Source of the DNA: Procambarus clarkii
Taxonomy: Eukaryota > Arthropoda > Malacostraca > Decapoda > Cambaridae
Direction: 5' to 3'
DNA: 64,000 nucleotides
Assembly (NCBI RefSeq): GCF_040958095.1
Contig: NC_091209.1
Coordinates: forward strand, 7,510,589 to 7,574,588
Of the stretch, positions 53,421 through 64,000 are shown one piece after another. The position numbers and the translations under genes are program-made. Position 1 is the stretch's first letter. Each line of letters begins with the position of its first letter. Under the pieces are notes generated by a model. That model was not told the DNA's origin, made no database searches, and saw nothing but the letters and a program-made list of their open reading frames with translations.

Positions 53421-53536
53421 TGTACCGGATGATGACCTGGATGAGGTGGTTATCCGGTACACTGTCCTACACCAACTGTAGGACAGTTGACAAACACACA
53501 GTTGTGTGCTTGCAGTTGTCTTGCAAGCGAGACAAC
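53421..53536. repeat. Cluster of consecutive perfect hairpins
   Basis: The stems are TGTACCGGAT/ATCCGGTACA (421-430 with 452-461), ACTGTCCTAC/GTAGGACAGT (461-470 with 478-487), CACAC/GTGTG (495-499 with 504-508) and GCTTGCA/TGCAAGC (508-514 with 522-528). An alternative is GTTGTCT/AGACAAC (515-521 with 530-536). Positions are offsets from 53000. No known RNA family recognised. Confidence 0.8.
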
Positions 53537-54345
53537 CGTATAGAAAAAGCAAGATGGTGAAAGGGAACAGGGCCCACAGAAGGAGCAATGGGTAAAGCAC
53601 ATCATCAGTGCGAGTGAGACTGTTGTAAGGACCACGCAAGGTAGCAAAGACAATAACGATCACGACAATCCTGTAGGGACAGGATGCCGATTTCAACACA
53701 GGCTCAGGGTAGGGGATGAACAAAAGGCACCAGAACCGAGGCGTAACCTAGTATGGTGCAGAGCATCAAGACGATGAAGAGTGGAAGGAGAGGCAAACAA
53801 GTAAGCGGGACAGCCATACTGTATTAGAGTTTAGACAGCACAAGAGGAATGTAAAGAGAAGCGTGAGAGAGTGCGTGTGTGTGTGACATGCAAGATCTTA
53901 AGACAAGATCTTGTGTTTGTGTATAGTGTTTAGTTTTGCCATAAATAGCTCCATGGGATGAACACAGTAAGGAAGGGGAAGAGAGGGAGGCCAAGTGCTT
54001 CAGAACATTTATCCATCACTGTGTGGGTAAAACATCTCTTTGTGGTGTATATTTGCCATCACTTTTTCAAACTAACCTTGATTCATTCCCCCTTCTCTCT
54101 GCGAACTTTCACAAACTTGCATGAAAATTTTCTTTCCAAGTGAAATCATAAGGTAATAAACAATTGTTATATATCACTGGACAATTGCTAGGGTTTACTC
54201 CAAGAGAAGGAGCAGCAATCCAGCAAGATGTGCTCTAAATATTTAGTATTTTTTATGAAAGCCTGTATTCTCAGAGTTTAAAGTTATATGCAGCAAAATG
54301 GCCTTAATTGCATTTCCAAATACAGTTACTAGCTGTAGATAATAG

Positions 54346-55432
54346 TTACATTTCAGAAACACTTGAGGGTAGTTGTTTATTTGTAGGTGTCTGTGTGTGT
54401 GTTGTAACAAGGGATGGAGGATCATCCAAGCTAGTTTGAGTCTGAGTGTGAGAGAAAGAAAGTTCAGGGAACAGTTCATTATGGCTATGATCTGGCGTCT
54501 GTGTATGAATCGTCGACCGCATAAACTGCTCTATATCCGAGAAATCTTCGTATGTCTGTGTTTCACTAGTGCACCATAAACTGTCACTCTCGTGTACCTC
54601 ATATGATGCTTGACATGACCCGTGACTTTGATATACACTGTTCCCAGTCAAGATGAGAAGGCTGTTAGGATCAGTCTGTGTTTCTGTAGTAGTTAGAATA
54701 ATCTCATCACTGTCATCAGGAGTATCAGCATTTTTGCTGAGGAGGACGTCATGATCTGTCTGGGTTTCAATGCTCGATGAGCGTATGTGGCCCAGAGAAG
54801 GTGGTCTTCTTCTTCCACCCACTGTTGTATTACTTACTACCTCCAGCAAATCATCATCATCATCAATAAACAACTGTGTAGATCCAAAGGGATCAAGATG
54901 CTCTGGTGTTTGTGTTGATGTAATAGACATTGATGGTGGAGCAATTCCTGGTTCATCATCACCACATGCACGGTCGAACAAAGATATAGCAAGATTATGG
55001 AGTTGTGGGTGTGAGAGGCCAGCTACACGGGGACTCGTCTGTGTGCCAGAAGTACTTTGCTGGGCAGTAATAAACTCTGGTAAATTGACTTGCAATGCTA
55101 GGCTTTCAAAAGATCCTTCATCATCATTACAATCTTCGGCACCAATATCAATAAATGTCGCTTCATTTTCACCATTAGTATTGTGTGTTCCAGTAGTAAT
55201 GCCAGTTTCTGCTGGAGCTTCAGACAGATGGAGTAGTGTACCTCCCTGTAATCGTTTGCTATCTCTGTGACTGAGTCTTGTTTGTGTTTCTGCTGTACGT
55301 TTGCGCTTGCTAAGATTCCAAGGCAATGTACAGTTTCCAGCTGATGCCCAACACTTTCCTGGACTAGATTTTCTCCTTGAACGTCTCGGGACTTCTGTTT
55401 CTGTCTGGACACCAACATCCACACAAGGACTC
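54346..55432 (-). CDS. ATMIN: ATMIN-like exon 6 (TQT-rich LC8-binding tail)
   Basis: The exon starts SPCVDVGVQTETEV after acceptor TTTCACCTAG and ends at the TAA at 54346. About 360 residues hold nine TQT motifs: AETQTR, SGTQTS, TSTQTP, IETQTD, TETQTD, SETQTY, IHTQTP, TQTQTS and THTQTP. TQT is the anchor of the dynein light chain LC8 binding motif, and tandem arrays of it are characteristic of ATMIN. A basic KRKR patch near the start could serve nuclear import. The ATG at 55461 lies in the intron and is not the start. Confidence 0.85.
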
Positions 55433-56626
55433 CTAGGTGAAATGAGAAATTTAGATTTCATTTAAATAAGCAGGTTAAAGTTTATATAAAAGTAATTACT
55501 GGTAATTCAAAAAATAATAAAATTATAAAGCAGTATTCAATACTCTGTTATTTATAGATTTAATGATTTACCACTAGCCATGACCTGTCAGCCACCACTT
55601 GCACTCTACAGCCTCACCTTTTGGATCACAGTGTTACAACATTGTCATGCCATCCATTAACCACTAACCAAAATATCAAGTATTTAAACTCTTAACCTCA
55701 TTTTATGTTTACAATCCTTCTATCAATGTACCTAAAAGACCTTAGACAACCTCAAATCATCTACAGTACACTGGTTTAAATCTTCACTTTCTTTGGAGCA
55801 TAAAACTTAACAATGCAATTCAGCCAAAATTAATGCAGTTTTAGTATCACCTGATGCAGATAATAATTTGAATCCTAGGCTGTGCCTTTGAGTTGCTGAA
55901 TGACATGTTGCAGCCTTTATTTATAACATGCATTACATTAAAAATAATGTATTATTAACATGAAATAAAAAAAATTATATAAAATATTATAGACTATTAT
56001 TGATTGTTAGAACTGTATGTACAGACTGTATAGTGTATACTCTGTTAAAATAAAGCTTCATTTTTTCATTTGACAGCTTTAAATATCATGCCACCCACAA
56101 TTCTTTCCCACCGATATATTTCTTCTCTCATGTGATGCAACCCGGAGGCGGGCACTGTCAATTGCCAGGCATCAAGGATGTTTTTTTGGCTCCCACAACA
56201 ATACTGTGGAGGTGCTGCTGCCATTTAATGGTGGTCAGGATAGAGGCTGATTGACCATCCAGTAGTTAGCAAAGCAAAATTTTTTTATTCGATTTAATAT
56301 TTTTCACTTGGAGGGGGAGGGGGGTTTGTGAAATCTTATATTCATTCATTTGCATACCATAATAGTGAGCAAGTCTCTTGGCTTTGGCTCAGGTTAAGAG
56401 TGGTGAGAGTTTTTCTTGCCCCTGTACATGAGCAGACTATTTGAGGGGGTTACTGGTGATGGTGGGTGATCATGTCGTTAGAGTCTGGTAGGAGGAATGT
56501 ATGTACTCACCTAGCTGTGCTTGCAGGGGTTCAGCTTTCTTCACAACTATCAATCAACTAGTTTACAGATTCTTGAGCCTATTGGGCTCTATAAAATCTA
56601 CATTTGAAACTGTGTATGGAGTGTGC

Positions 56627-56663
<37 letters not shown>

Positions 56664-59600
56664 TACCTATGTGTATTTACCCCAGTGTAGTTACAGAGAG
56701 CTACGCTCGTGGTGTCCCGTCTTCCCAGCACTGTCATATAACGCTTGGAAACTACTGACGTTTTGGCCAGGCTGCTGGACATATGACAAACCACTATACC
56801 TTTTCATAGCTGTCGCAGCCAGTTCACTAAGGGCAATAGCCGCTAACAAATGAGTTGGTTGCTGGAGGTGCAGCGGTGTAACTTGACTGAATGTGGAAGA
56901 GGCTGAGCAGATGGTGGAAGGAGCTGCACATATAGTTGGCAGCACAGAACTAAACATGGATTGCACAGAGGAAGATGTGTTGATTATCCCAACTACACCA
57001 CCTTCTTCTCTTCCTCTCTCATCAATAGTGTGATACCTACAAAAAAGTAATCCTTAATAATTACCCTTGCAATCTTAAAGTGTTCAGCATGGTCAGAATA
57101 TTCAGCAACATATTCCGAGATGGAAAAAAAGATGGAGAAAATATTCAACCCATCACATCTCGAGTAAAATATTGTGACACTGTTGTTATAGAGTACCGAA
57201 ATTCACGAAACACCACTTTCTGGCTGGTTATTCGATAGCTTTCCTGAGCTAATAGCAATGTGCAGAAGGGTCATTACTGCTACGCCACACTCCTGTGACA
57301 AGTCTCTGCCCACCACAAGCAAGTACCATTCTAAACAATGTCTTGTCCCCTCTAGGGGGCAGGAAGCATGAAAAGCTTGAAAAAGCATGAATAAAACTCA
57401 CAGCAACTTAACTGAACAGTTAGGTTGATGTGACAGCTTAGCTGGTATGTTGTTTTGTTGTTTTAGATTCACCTTCTCGGAACAAAAAGTTCCAAGCAGC
57501 AAGGGCAATGGTGAGCCCGTCGAACTCATCTGGCATAGTTGTGCTACAAAAGCAGCAGCCATGTAAGCACAATGGATACCTGCAAGGCAGAGGCCATTCA
57601 GGACAGAGGACATACTGTCCTGAATGGCCTCTTGATTCCCCTGCTACCATCAAATGGTAGGATTTTTTTCCATGGGTCAAGGTAAACTCCATTACATCCA
57701 CATAAACCTATTACTGTATATCCTTTCTTTTCACACGTGTAAAACCCAGACAATAATTGTTTAAATCGTCAATTGATGACAACAGCATTTCTGTACCTCT
57801 GGACTTGACACAAATTGCGATGCCCAATGGTTAAACTTCTAGTTGGTCAGTAACAATCACTGCAGCAATTTCCAGTAGTCATAACTGATCTGGTCATGCT
57901 GCTTTTATCATATCTGATTCCTCCAGTTGTCTCTTCATCTCTTATAAGGTGATGTGTATTCTGTTGCTACTGCCTACTTGCTGTCCATTCTCCTTAAATT
58001 TCAATCTTCTTCATGTCTGTAAACCTCCTGGACCAAATGTCTTGTTGAAATTCCTCACACACTTCTTGTCATTTTGTTTCTTCCTGTCCCAGCAGAATGA
58101 ACATATGATCAAATGGTTATAGAACAGCTTTGGCTTGTCCTTTGCCTTTGTGATAAAGTAATTTTCAAACTGCTGCTCTGCTGCCTTCAGGAATCTGATG
58201 TACTCATTCCTGGCTCTCTCTGGTATCTCCCTATTTGTGTATGCACTCAGTTCCCTATACTTTTTCAAGTTTTTTTTTATTTATTTTTTTTGTTTACTTT
58301 TATTTTTCTATTGTCTATAAAACCAGGGCTTGTTTTTTTTCTTCTCATCCATTTAACCTCCTGTGAGGGATGAACTTTTTGTTACTGTATATTTTTATTT
58401 CATTTATATATACAAGTTTTCTTACATCTTTGTAAAGATGCGAGCATGCATAGCATTTCGGACTGATCCTTAATCTTAATTTTCCCTGGAATATGATCCA
58501 CCAAATCGTTTAACAACCAGGTACCCATTCACTGCCAAGTGAACAGAGACGTGCAGTTAAGGATTGGCACCTAGTCAATCCTCACCTGCCAGGATATGAA
58601 CCCAGGCCAAATTGCTCATGAAGCACTTGTTGAGTGTGTTACCACTGCACCATGGTGACCCCAATCTGCTGGTCTGTTGCTTCTGAAGATTTATGCATTA
58701 CAAATTACAATAACTGACTTCTCTTTAATTTAATTTTGCTGTTGATCATCCTGAAAGTATGTCCTAACACTCCTATAGTCCCATTATCTGTATTCTCTCA
58801 CTCTATTCATCCTATTTTTAAAAATATGCTAAAAGTCAGCAAAGTATTAAGAGGAATTTATATTAATTTACACAATGAAAGTGATAGATAAACTTAGATA
58901 AACACTAATTCACACTATTGCAATTCTTTCCTTACAGGACCACTGGGAGGGGCCTTAAAGCAAAGAAAAAATACATGCAAAGACTTAAGACAAAATCTTC
59001 AAAACCTGTTCAGCATCTTGCATAAAACTAATGTATTTACTAGGATGCATGAGAATAAGAAATGCAAAATTAACATTTTTAACAGTTTTTACAGCAAGAC
59101 ATTACTTGAGTGGGATGTGGTGAGTCCAGACTTCTTGAGAAGAACCACCCTGTAAAGGTGACTGTATTGTTAAAGCTGGCTCCGTTTGTAAGGTTTTTCT
59201 TGCTCTGAAGTTGGAGAGAGAGAAAATGCGGTGAATTTATACACAGGGATTTCAAAATATTTTAAGGCTGTCACTGAATCTGTTTAAAACTTACTGAGTC
59301 ATATACACTCTATGGAAGTCAAATGATATAAAAATTTAAAATTGCTAAATTTTTTGTGCAAAACTTAAATTGACTTCTCACCAAATTCAAATATTGATTC
59401 TCTTTATGAACTTTTTTTTTTTAATTACACATCAATTTTATTCAATTACCAAAGACATTATTTAGAATGTAATACAAAGCTCACTATAAAACTAGAAATA
59501 ATTTGTTACAAAGTAGGGCATTAAGTGAAATGAAACACTCCTTTTTGACTCGCCAAGTAAAATAACTACATATGGTCAAGGCATGTAGTTAGGGAAAGAG

Positions 59601-62600
59601 TGGATTGTCTATCACCTTAATCAACCACCAAGCAACATGCTTGCTCTAAGACAAAATAAGAACAAACCACTATATCCCCTGCAAGCAATCATTGGGACTC
59701 ATAAGGACAGCAATTATCACCCTGTTACAATAACTACTAATTCAACTACCAGCTACAACCACCATCACAGGGTTTCAGCACTACCTACCACAACAGGATC
59801 GGGGAGGCCACCAACCCCCATTTAAAGCCCAGCCCATCCAAGCACATTGAGGAAGTCAAGACCACAAGGGTGGAAACAACAGCAATCAAGGAATCACTGA
59901 GAGAAGCATCTGGTTCCACACAATGCTCTATGTCTGAGGTTGATCTCCGAAGCAACTCTCCACAGTGTAAACCATTAAGACACTACAAAGCAGGAGCATG
60001 TAATGGAGATATTGCATAACTCATTCTTTTTCCTGCTTCAAACTGTTTGGGTGTTGGCATAATGTCTAATCATCACAGTGTAATCACTGCAGTAAAGTAT
60101 TCATTCAAACTGTCAGCTGCCTTTTGTATCATCAGTTAAAATTTGGTTGTTTTCGTCTATCAAGGGTCCTACTGAGTCTCTGTCCTGGTTTTACTTCTTA
60201 TATAAGCATTAAGGGATTTGGAATTTTTTCAGTGTTTTGAAATAGTTTCTTTTGGTTGATCTGCTGCACTTAATGCTCTTATTACTGCCGTTGTCATCTA
60301 TTTGTTTATTTTACCAAAGCAAGTTTTTCTCCCAAGTACTGTTGAAAATATGTACCAGAGGCCTACAAAACAAAAAACTACTGGAGGCTAGCCAAGAATT
60401 CAAGTTCTAAATGTAATGAAATGCCTTTTTCTCGAAAGCCTCGGTAGCTTTCATACCTGGCCCTTTTAACATGTTTCCCTTGGAGTTTGGGACCATTATG
60501 AGTGACATGCAAGTGATAGGGAACGCCTGTGTAGCCCTTGGATGACTTAAGCTGTTATCTGGTGGCTCACTGGGATACTGAAGCTTGATTGTTGACATTG
60601 GGAAAACTTCTACTTCCCTTCTTTCCATTTTTCTTTTATTAAGATACACAGTTTTGCTTCACTAACTTCCTGGGCAGTTTTATTTGGTTATAAAGTTGTT
60701 ATTAGATACTCGTGTTGCTCTCTATAAGCATGACTGATTAGTCCTGGTGTTTGGTAGGTTTATGCAGGTCCAGGCTTGGTATGCAAGTCCAGAAGCTTGG
60801 ACCTGGAATATTCAAACTGCATCATTTATTAATTCAAACTTGAGAAGATAAATGTTAAACCATTAAAACTTGATACTATATACCTTAATGCTTGAACAGT
60901 GGAGTGGTGAAAAGTATGGCCAGAGCGGCGAACATGAGTCTGCAGTGTCTCGACAGATGAAAAGCTGTTACCACAGCTACACAAGAGCTTGACTCCACAA
61001 GCACGTTGATGGCGGGCAAGTAGTGCTACGGTACTGAATGCTTGCCCACAGTCACATGTATGTAAGCGAGCTGCATGGACTTTGAGGAAGTGCTGTGGAA
61101 AAATAATGTATAAGAAGTAAAACTTTATGATAATTTGGATGCATGCATATATAACATTATGATGTTGCAGTATTAATTCATTGTGTCAGGACAGGAAGCC
61201 AGAGTGTATTCATACACGTTTTGGCTTTTATCGAGGTCCTTCCCCCCACTGCCGTGTTTCTGACCCCGCCCAGGATGCAACCCCACAACAAGCTGACCAA
61301 CTCCTGAGTACCTACTCACTGCTTGGTGAACAGAGGTATTAGTTGAAAGGAAATGTGCCCAACCATTTCTGTCCTGCCTGGGACTCGAACCCGGAATTCT
61401 CGATTCAGTGTTGAGAATGAACCCGACAGTACTACTGGGACCCTTAAATACGGTATACTGAGCATTAATTGTAATGAGAGGGCTCTTCCTTCCTTCCCTC
61501 CCTCCACTGAATGGACCAGATTCTGGCAATGGTCTCCGGTAGGTTTTAATAAATCGATAAAGCCTGGTGCGGTATTAAGGGTTTGACAAGTATACCAGTC
61601 GGTAGCTCAGGGGGTTTACAAGAGGCCCCTTCCAGAAGATGGAAAAGAACCTCAATTTAACAGAAACTATTCTTTAACAGAACACATATAGTTCATAAAA
61701 TTGAGGTTCCACTGTACTGTACAGACAATTAGAATACTTCCTTATTAGTTTTACATGTTACAGCAACTATAAAGATTTTAATACATGATATAAATTACCT
61801 GTTTAAGGTACTTCAAATTTGGAAAATGTCTTCCCTTGGCACCAAAGTTGTTGTGATAAATGCAGGACTCTACAGGACAGTGATACCACACTGACACTCC
61901 TGGTTTTGATGCAACACTGCTTACACTTTCTTGACGGTGGACCTACAAATACAAAACATATAAAAATTGCCTAGAAATGTTTTAAGAACATGAGCACACA
62001 CCTGAGAAAAGTATCCAGAGGCTGGTATACTAAGGAACATAAATAGTGAGGTAATGAAAACAGAGTGGGCAATGTTAACAGTTCTATAGCAAGCACAAGT
62101 GCTATCATAACACACTTTGTGCATTATTTTTCTCATTGCTATAATAAGTTCAGGAATCATATGGAACACTGTCCAGGGTAAGTTATGTGGGCTGGGGCAC
62201 TGAGCTCAGACTGATGCATTGAGCTCAGGCTGGGGTATTGAGCATAGGCAGAGGGGCAATGAGCACAATGTTTAATGTTCAAAAGAAAAATGAAAAATTG
62301 CTTTGTATATATAACAACAAAAATAGAGGGCATGAATGAATTAATTTATGAATGTGTTGGAGTGTAGGAGAGATATAAAGAGTGAGATACGCATTTAAAG
62401 GTGATTATTTTCCAGTGTGCTGCGAGAACTTTTTAGGAAAGAACGAGACGAAGGTGTTCTGGAATCAATTCAATTATTGTGAAAAGAAGCCACAAGATGT
62501 TAATAAAGTTCTTGTCTTGGGAGATATGACTGCTAGGACAGGGAATAAATTTTCCTGGCCTGAGGTCAGGCTCGATTAGCGTTGTTCAGAAGGAAATGAG

Positions 62601-62891
62601 ATGTAAATTTTGCAGATCCTCATAGTGGTAAGAGTGACCCAGACCAAATCGCTAGCGAAATGTGGGGCGAGTGTTTTACCACTGCTCCGCGGGGACATTC
62701 CTAGTTCAACTTTTAAACAGTGATACCAGTTAGACAGAGCAAGTCAACTTTACCTGATTCAAGTGTAACCTAAGGGCAGAAGAGTTGGCAAATGTGCGAG
62801 GGCATCCTTGTGGACAACGAATGTTAACAGAGATGGATGATAAGCTCTCTTCGTCTGGGGTCACATGTTGTACTACTTCACTGGCTGCCAT
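54346..62891 (-). CDS. ATMIN: ATMIN/ASCIZ-type zinc-finger protein, six exons, predicted 637 aa
   Basis: Joined exons: 62891-62754, 61942-61799, 61092-60884, 59204-59106, 57036-56800 and 55432-54346. They total 1914 nt, an exact multiple of three including the stop. All introns are GT-AG and the phases match (0, 0, 2, 2, 2). The protein has four N-terminal C2H2/C2HC-like zinc fingers and a long acidic, Ser/Thr-rich tail with TQT motifs. In animals this is the layout of ATMIN (ASCIZ), a nuclear transcription factor that drives expression of the LC8 dynein light chain and binds LC8 through TQT sites, forming a feedback loop; it also has ATM-linked roles. The vertebrate protein is somewhat longer (about 820 aa). 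The start ATG is uncertain, because a splice acceptor at 62914/62913 suggests an upstream exon. No promoter or poly(A) signal was identified. Confidence 0.85.
56495..56660. repeat. LINE UTR fragment and (GT)n in ATMIN-like intron 5
   Basis: ACTCACCTAGCTGTGCTTGCAGGGGTTCAG...GGGCTCTATAAAATCTACAT matches 50065. A (GT)15 run follows at 56631-56660. Confidence 0.75.
56800..57036 (-). CDS. ATMIN: ATMIN-like exon 5 (linker)
   Basis: 79 codons: an acidic start (TIDERGREEGG), a Ser/Thr-rich middle (SSVLPTICAAPSTICSASS), then LLAAIALSELAATAM. Acceptor TTTTTTGTAG, donor AAAAG|GTATAG, phase 2. The frame running on to 56691 is unspliced intron. Confidence 0.75.
57590..57631. repeat. Perfect 17-bp stem hairpin
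   Basis: GAGGCCATTCAGGACAG and its complement are separated by 8 bases (AGGACATA). It lies in intron 4 of the ATMIN-like gene, with no known match. Confidence 0.9.
58011..58268 (-). pseudogene. LINE ORF2 linker remnant (intron 4)
   Basis: KKYRELSAYTNREIPERARN, then EYIRFLKAAEQQFENYF and KPKLFYNHL. This is the region between endonuclease and RT of some non-LTR elements. Same strand as the gene, but no splice sites fit it. A related piece is at 60060. Confidence 0.6.
58395..58662 (-). mobile_element. Old SINE related to family A (intron 4)
   Basis: On the - strand, GGGGTCACCATGGTGCAGTGG (A-box region) and GGGTTCATATCCTGG (B box). The body ends in GTCCGAAATGCTATGCATGCTCGCATC and a T-rich end. 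The divergence indicates an older copy with a related tail. Confidence 0.7.
59106..59204 (-). CDS. ATMIN: ATMIN-like exon 4 (linker)
   Basis: 33 codons of linker (KTLQTEPALTIQSPLQG, WTHHIPL). Acceptor CAACTTCAG, donor CAA|GTAATG. The phase fits both neighbours. No domain. Confidence 0.7.
60060..60300 (-). pseudogene. LINE ORF2 linker remnant (intron 3)
   Basis: A broken - strand frame reads TKAADSLNEYFTAVITL and SKSLNAYIRSKT, the segment before RT in non-LTR elements. Stops are present. Confidence 0.45.
60884..61092 (-). CDS. ATMIN: ATMIN-like exon 3 (fingers 2-4)
   Basis: HFLKVH completes finger 2. Finger 3 is CDCGQAFSTVALLARHQRAC and finger 4 is CSCGNSFSSVETLQTHVRRS ending GH. The CXC spacing and the C2HC ending of finger 3 match the ATMIN pattern. 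Acceptor TTCCACAG, donor AAG|GTATAT, phase 2. Confidence 0.85.
61195..61440 (-). mobile_element. Diverged tRNA-SINE (family B-like body) in intron 2
   Basis: B box GGGTTCGAGTCCCAGG near 61390 on the - strand. A body follows with GTGAGTAGGTACTCAGGAGTTGGTCAGC, like the family B body. Poorly conserved. Confidence 0.6.
61648..61715. mobile_element. Short inverted-repeat element (intron 2)
   Basis: GAACCTCAATTT and, 45 bp on, AAATTGAGGTTCC. The right end, AATTGAGGTTCCACTGTA, looks like a pogo/Tigger terminus (CACTGTA). Confidence 0.5.
61799..61942 (-). CDS. ATMIN: ATMIN-like exon 2 (finger 1 end, finger 2 start)
   Basis: 48 codons. VH at the start completes finger 1. YHCPVESCIYHNNFGAKGRH gives the Cys pair of finger 2, whose His pair is in exon 3. 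Acceptor TTTGTAG, donor CAG|GTAATT. Confidence 0.8.
62380..62700. pseudogene. LINE endonuclease trace and SINE head fragment (intron 1)
   Basis: 62382-62579 (+) reads VLVLGDMTARTGN, resembling the GD.NAR.G motif of APE endonucleases. 62630-62697 (-) carries CGGAGCAGTGGTAAAACACTCG, a tRNA-like A-box head. Both are short and old. Confidence 0.4.
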
Positions 62892-62913
62892 TACTTTGGT
62901 CAGGGATTCACAT
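62754..62913 (-). CDS. ATMIN: ATMIN-like exon 1 (zinc finger 1)
   Basis: The probable ATG is at 62891 (MAASEVVQHVTPDEE). The finger CPQGCPRTFANSSALRLH starts here, and its last His comes from the next exon (H..VH). Donor CAG|GTAAAG at 62754, phase 0. An acceptor CTATTTCCAG|A lies at 62913, so the coding region could begin further upstream. Without splicing, the same frame also has ATGs at 62945 and 62927. Confidence 0.75.
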
Positions 62914-63260
62914 CTGGAAATAGACATGTTTACTACCAAAGACAAAATATGAAGAAGGTGGAGGGAGTATTGTATTTTAAAAGATAGATGGGCAAAGCTA
63001 ATGTAAAATTAGAAAAAATAAGGATGATATTCCCAGTGTCAGAGAGACAAAGCCAGTATCATACTTAGGCTCATCGAAATCATGATTACCTAATTACCTC
63101 ATTAAATTCCTGAAATTATCCATATACACACTATACAATATGAATCTACGTAATCGTTGCAATAATAATGATAGCAATCACCATATGAACCGCATAATAA
63201 TTGAGAAACTTTAGCACCTCTGGTGGTCAGAAGCTTAACTGGAGTGTATTCTATGTATTA
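62914..63260. other. Sequence upstream of ATMIN-like exon 1
   Basis: AT-rich. No promoter element or further exon could be supported. Confidence 0.35.
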
Positions 63261-63264
63261 AAAT

Positions 63265-63440
63265 ATAATAATAATAATAATCATAATAATAATATTAATA
63301 TTAATAATGTTTAATCAGGTAAAAGTACATACAGTACTGTACATACAAAATGATTTACTAACAGAATGTTAGATTTCTTGATAGAGCTGGTTTATACTAT
63401 GCCTAAAGCTAATAGTATGCAGAGCATTTCAGGCAAAATA
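63265..63440 (-). mobile_element. LINE 3' tail with (AAT)n
   Basis: (AATAAT)n at 63270-63310, then on the - strand the tail GCCTGAAATGCTCTGCATAC...TTAGGCATAGTATAAACC. Diverged, so old. Confidence 0.7.
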
Positions 63441-63504
63441 GTTTTCAAAACTATCATAGGATATATCATTGGATAGCAAAACTCGTTATTCATTGGTATG
63501 GTAA

Positions 63505-63790
63505 GTGAAAAGGGCGATGAGTGAGATTTTGCCCACATTAACCTACAATTTTCAGAATATCGGAAATATATAAAATATGACTCCTGGACATTATTTAGGA
63601 GCAGAATTCACGGTGATTACACATATTTGGAGTTTTAAATTACGACTTTTTATACCAAAAATATGCAAATTAGTGAAAAGGACGATGGGTTAGATTTTGT
63701 CTAAATTGACTTACAGTTTTCACAATATCGGAAATATGACTCCTGGACATTATTTTGGAGCAGAATTCATGGTGATTGGACATATATGTT
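63505..63790. repeat. ~169-bp tandem duplication
   Basis: AGTGAAAAGGGCGATGAGT at 63505 and AGTGAAAAGGACGATGGGT at 63674. The units share ACAATATCGGAAATATGACT-type and GACTCCTGGACATTATTT words. No coding role. Confidence 0.8.
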
Positions 63791-64000
63791 GTTCTAATAA
63801 TGTCCGCTCTGAGGACATGATCATGTGGGGAGTTTGACTGGGGTGGTACATCTTTCAAATGATAATGCAGGTGTCCTAAGGCTAGCTCAGCATGGATAGA
63901 AACCTCGTATACAGCAAAAGGGCAAATGCTGGCGTGATCCTTATTTCAGTACGAATATGGACTTCGAAAGCAAGGCCTATTGATCATTTTTACTTTAGGA

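Noticed and set aside
58011-58268. Extra exon of the ATMIN-like gene
   Set aside because: It is on the right strand, but its sequence is typical of a LINE linker and inserting it would break the matching exon phases.

Overview
The window is eukaryotic and looks like a decapod crustacean genome, perhaps a crayfish. The reasons are intron-split animal genes, very dense retrotransposons, tRNA-derived SINEs, AT-rich introns and long microsatellites. There is no prokaryotic operon structure and no CRISPR array. The species assignment is inference from repeat types I recognise and was not tested by a search.

Two host genes can be supported. On the + strand, the last two coding exons of an ADCY8-type adenylate cyclase lie at 2107-2308 and 4129-4352; the rest of that gene is off the left edge. 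On the - strand, a six-exon ATMIN/ASCIZ-type zinc-finger gene spans 62891-54346. All its splice sites and phases agree and predict 637 aa: four N-terminal zinc-finger motifs, then a tail with nine TQT motifs of the kind that bind dynein light chain LC8.

Layout. 1-1640 holds Penelope-like element (PLE) pieces with degenerate hammerhead-like folds. 1640-4900 is the cyclase 3' end with a pogo/Tigger transposon in its last intron. 5000-9500 carries MITE, mariner and LINE debris. 9521-13690 is a 4.2-kb GC-rich satellite with a 31-bp palindromic monomer. 14500-17580 has SINEs and a decayed LINE. 18000-18820 has two large fold-back elements. 19300-26200 is mostly unassigned AT-rich DNA with scattered repeat tails. 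26230-32570 is a nest of LINEs. 34572-41736 is a complete, very young LTR retrotransposon. 41742-49175 is a satellite domain invaded by two copies of one LINE. 49236-51300 is LINE debris and a pyrimidine minisatellite. 54346-62891 is the ATMIN-like gene, with repeats in its introns.

The most notable element is the LTR retrotransposon. It has 985/986-bp LTRs that differ by one base, a GACCG target-site duplication, PBS and PPT, and both long ORFs open. Its pol order is integrase, then reverse transcriptase, then RNase H, the reverse of ordinary Gypsy elements and typical of the Gmr1-like lineage. Its Gag contains a SCAN-like capsid region. Other structures worth a look are the palindromic satellite with an orientation switch, hammerhead-like folds at two PLE ORF starts, a duplicated splice acceptor in the cyclase gene, and a SINE and LINE sharing a 3' tail.
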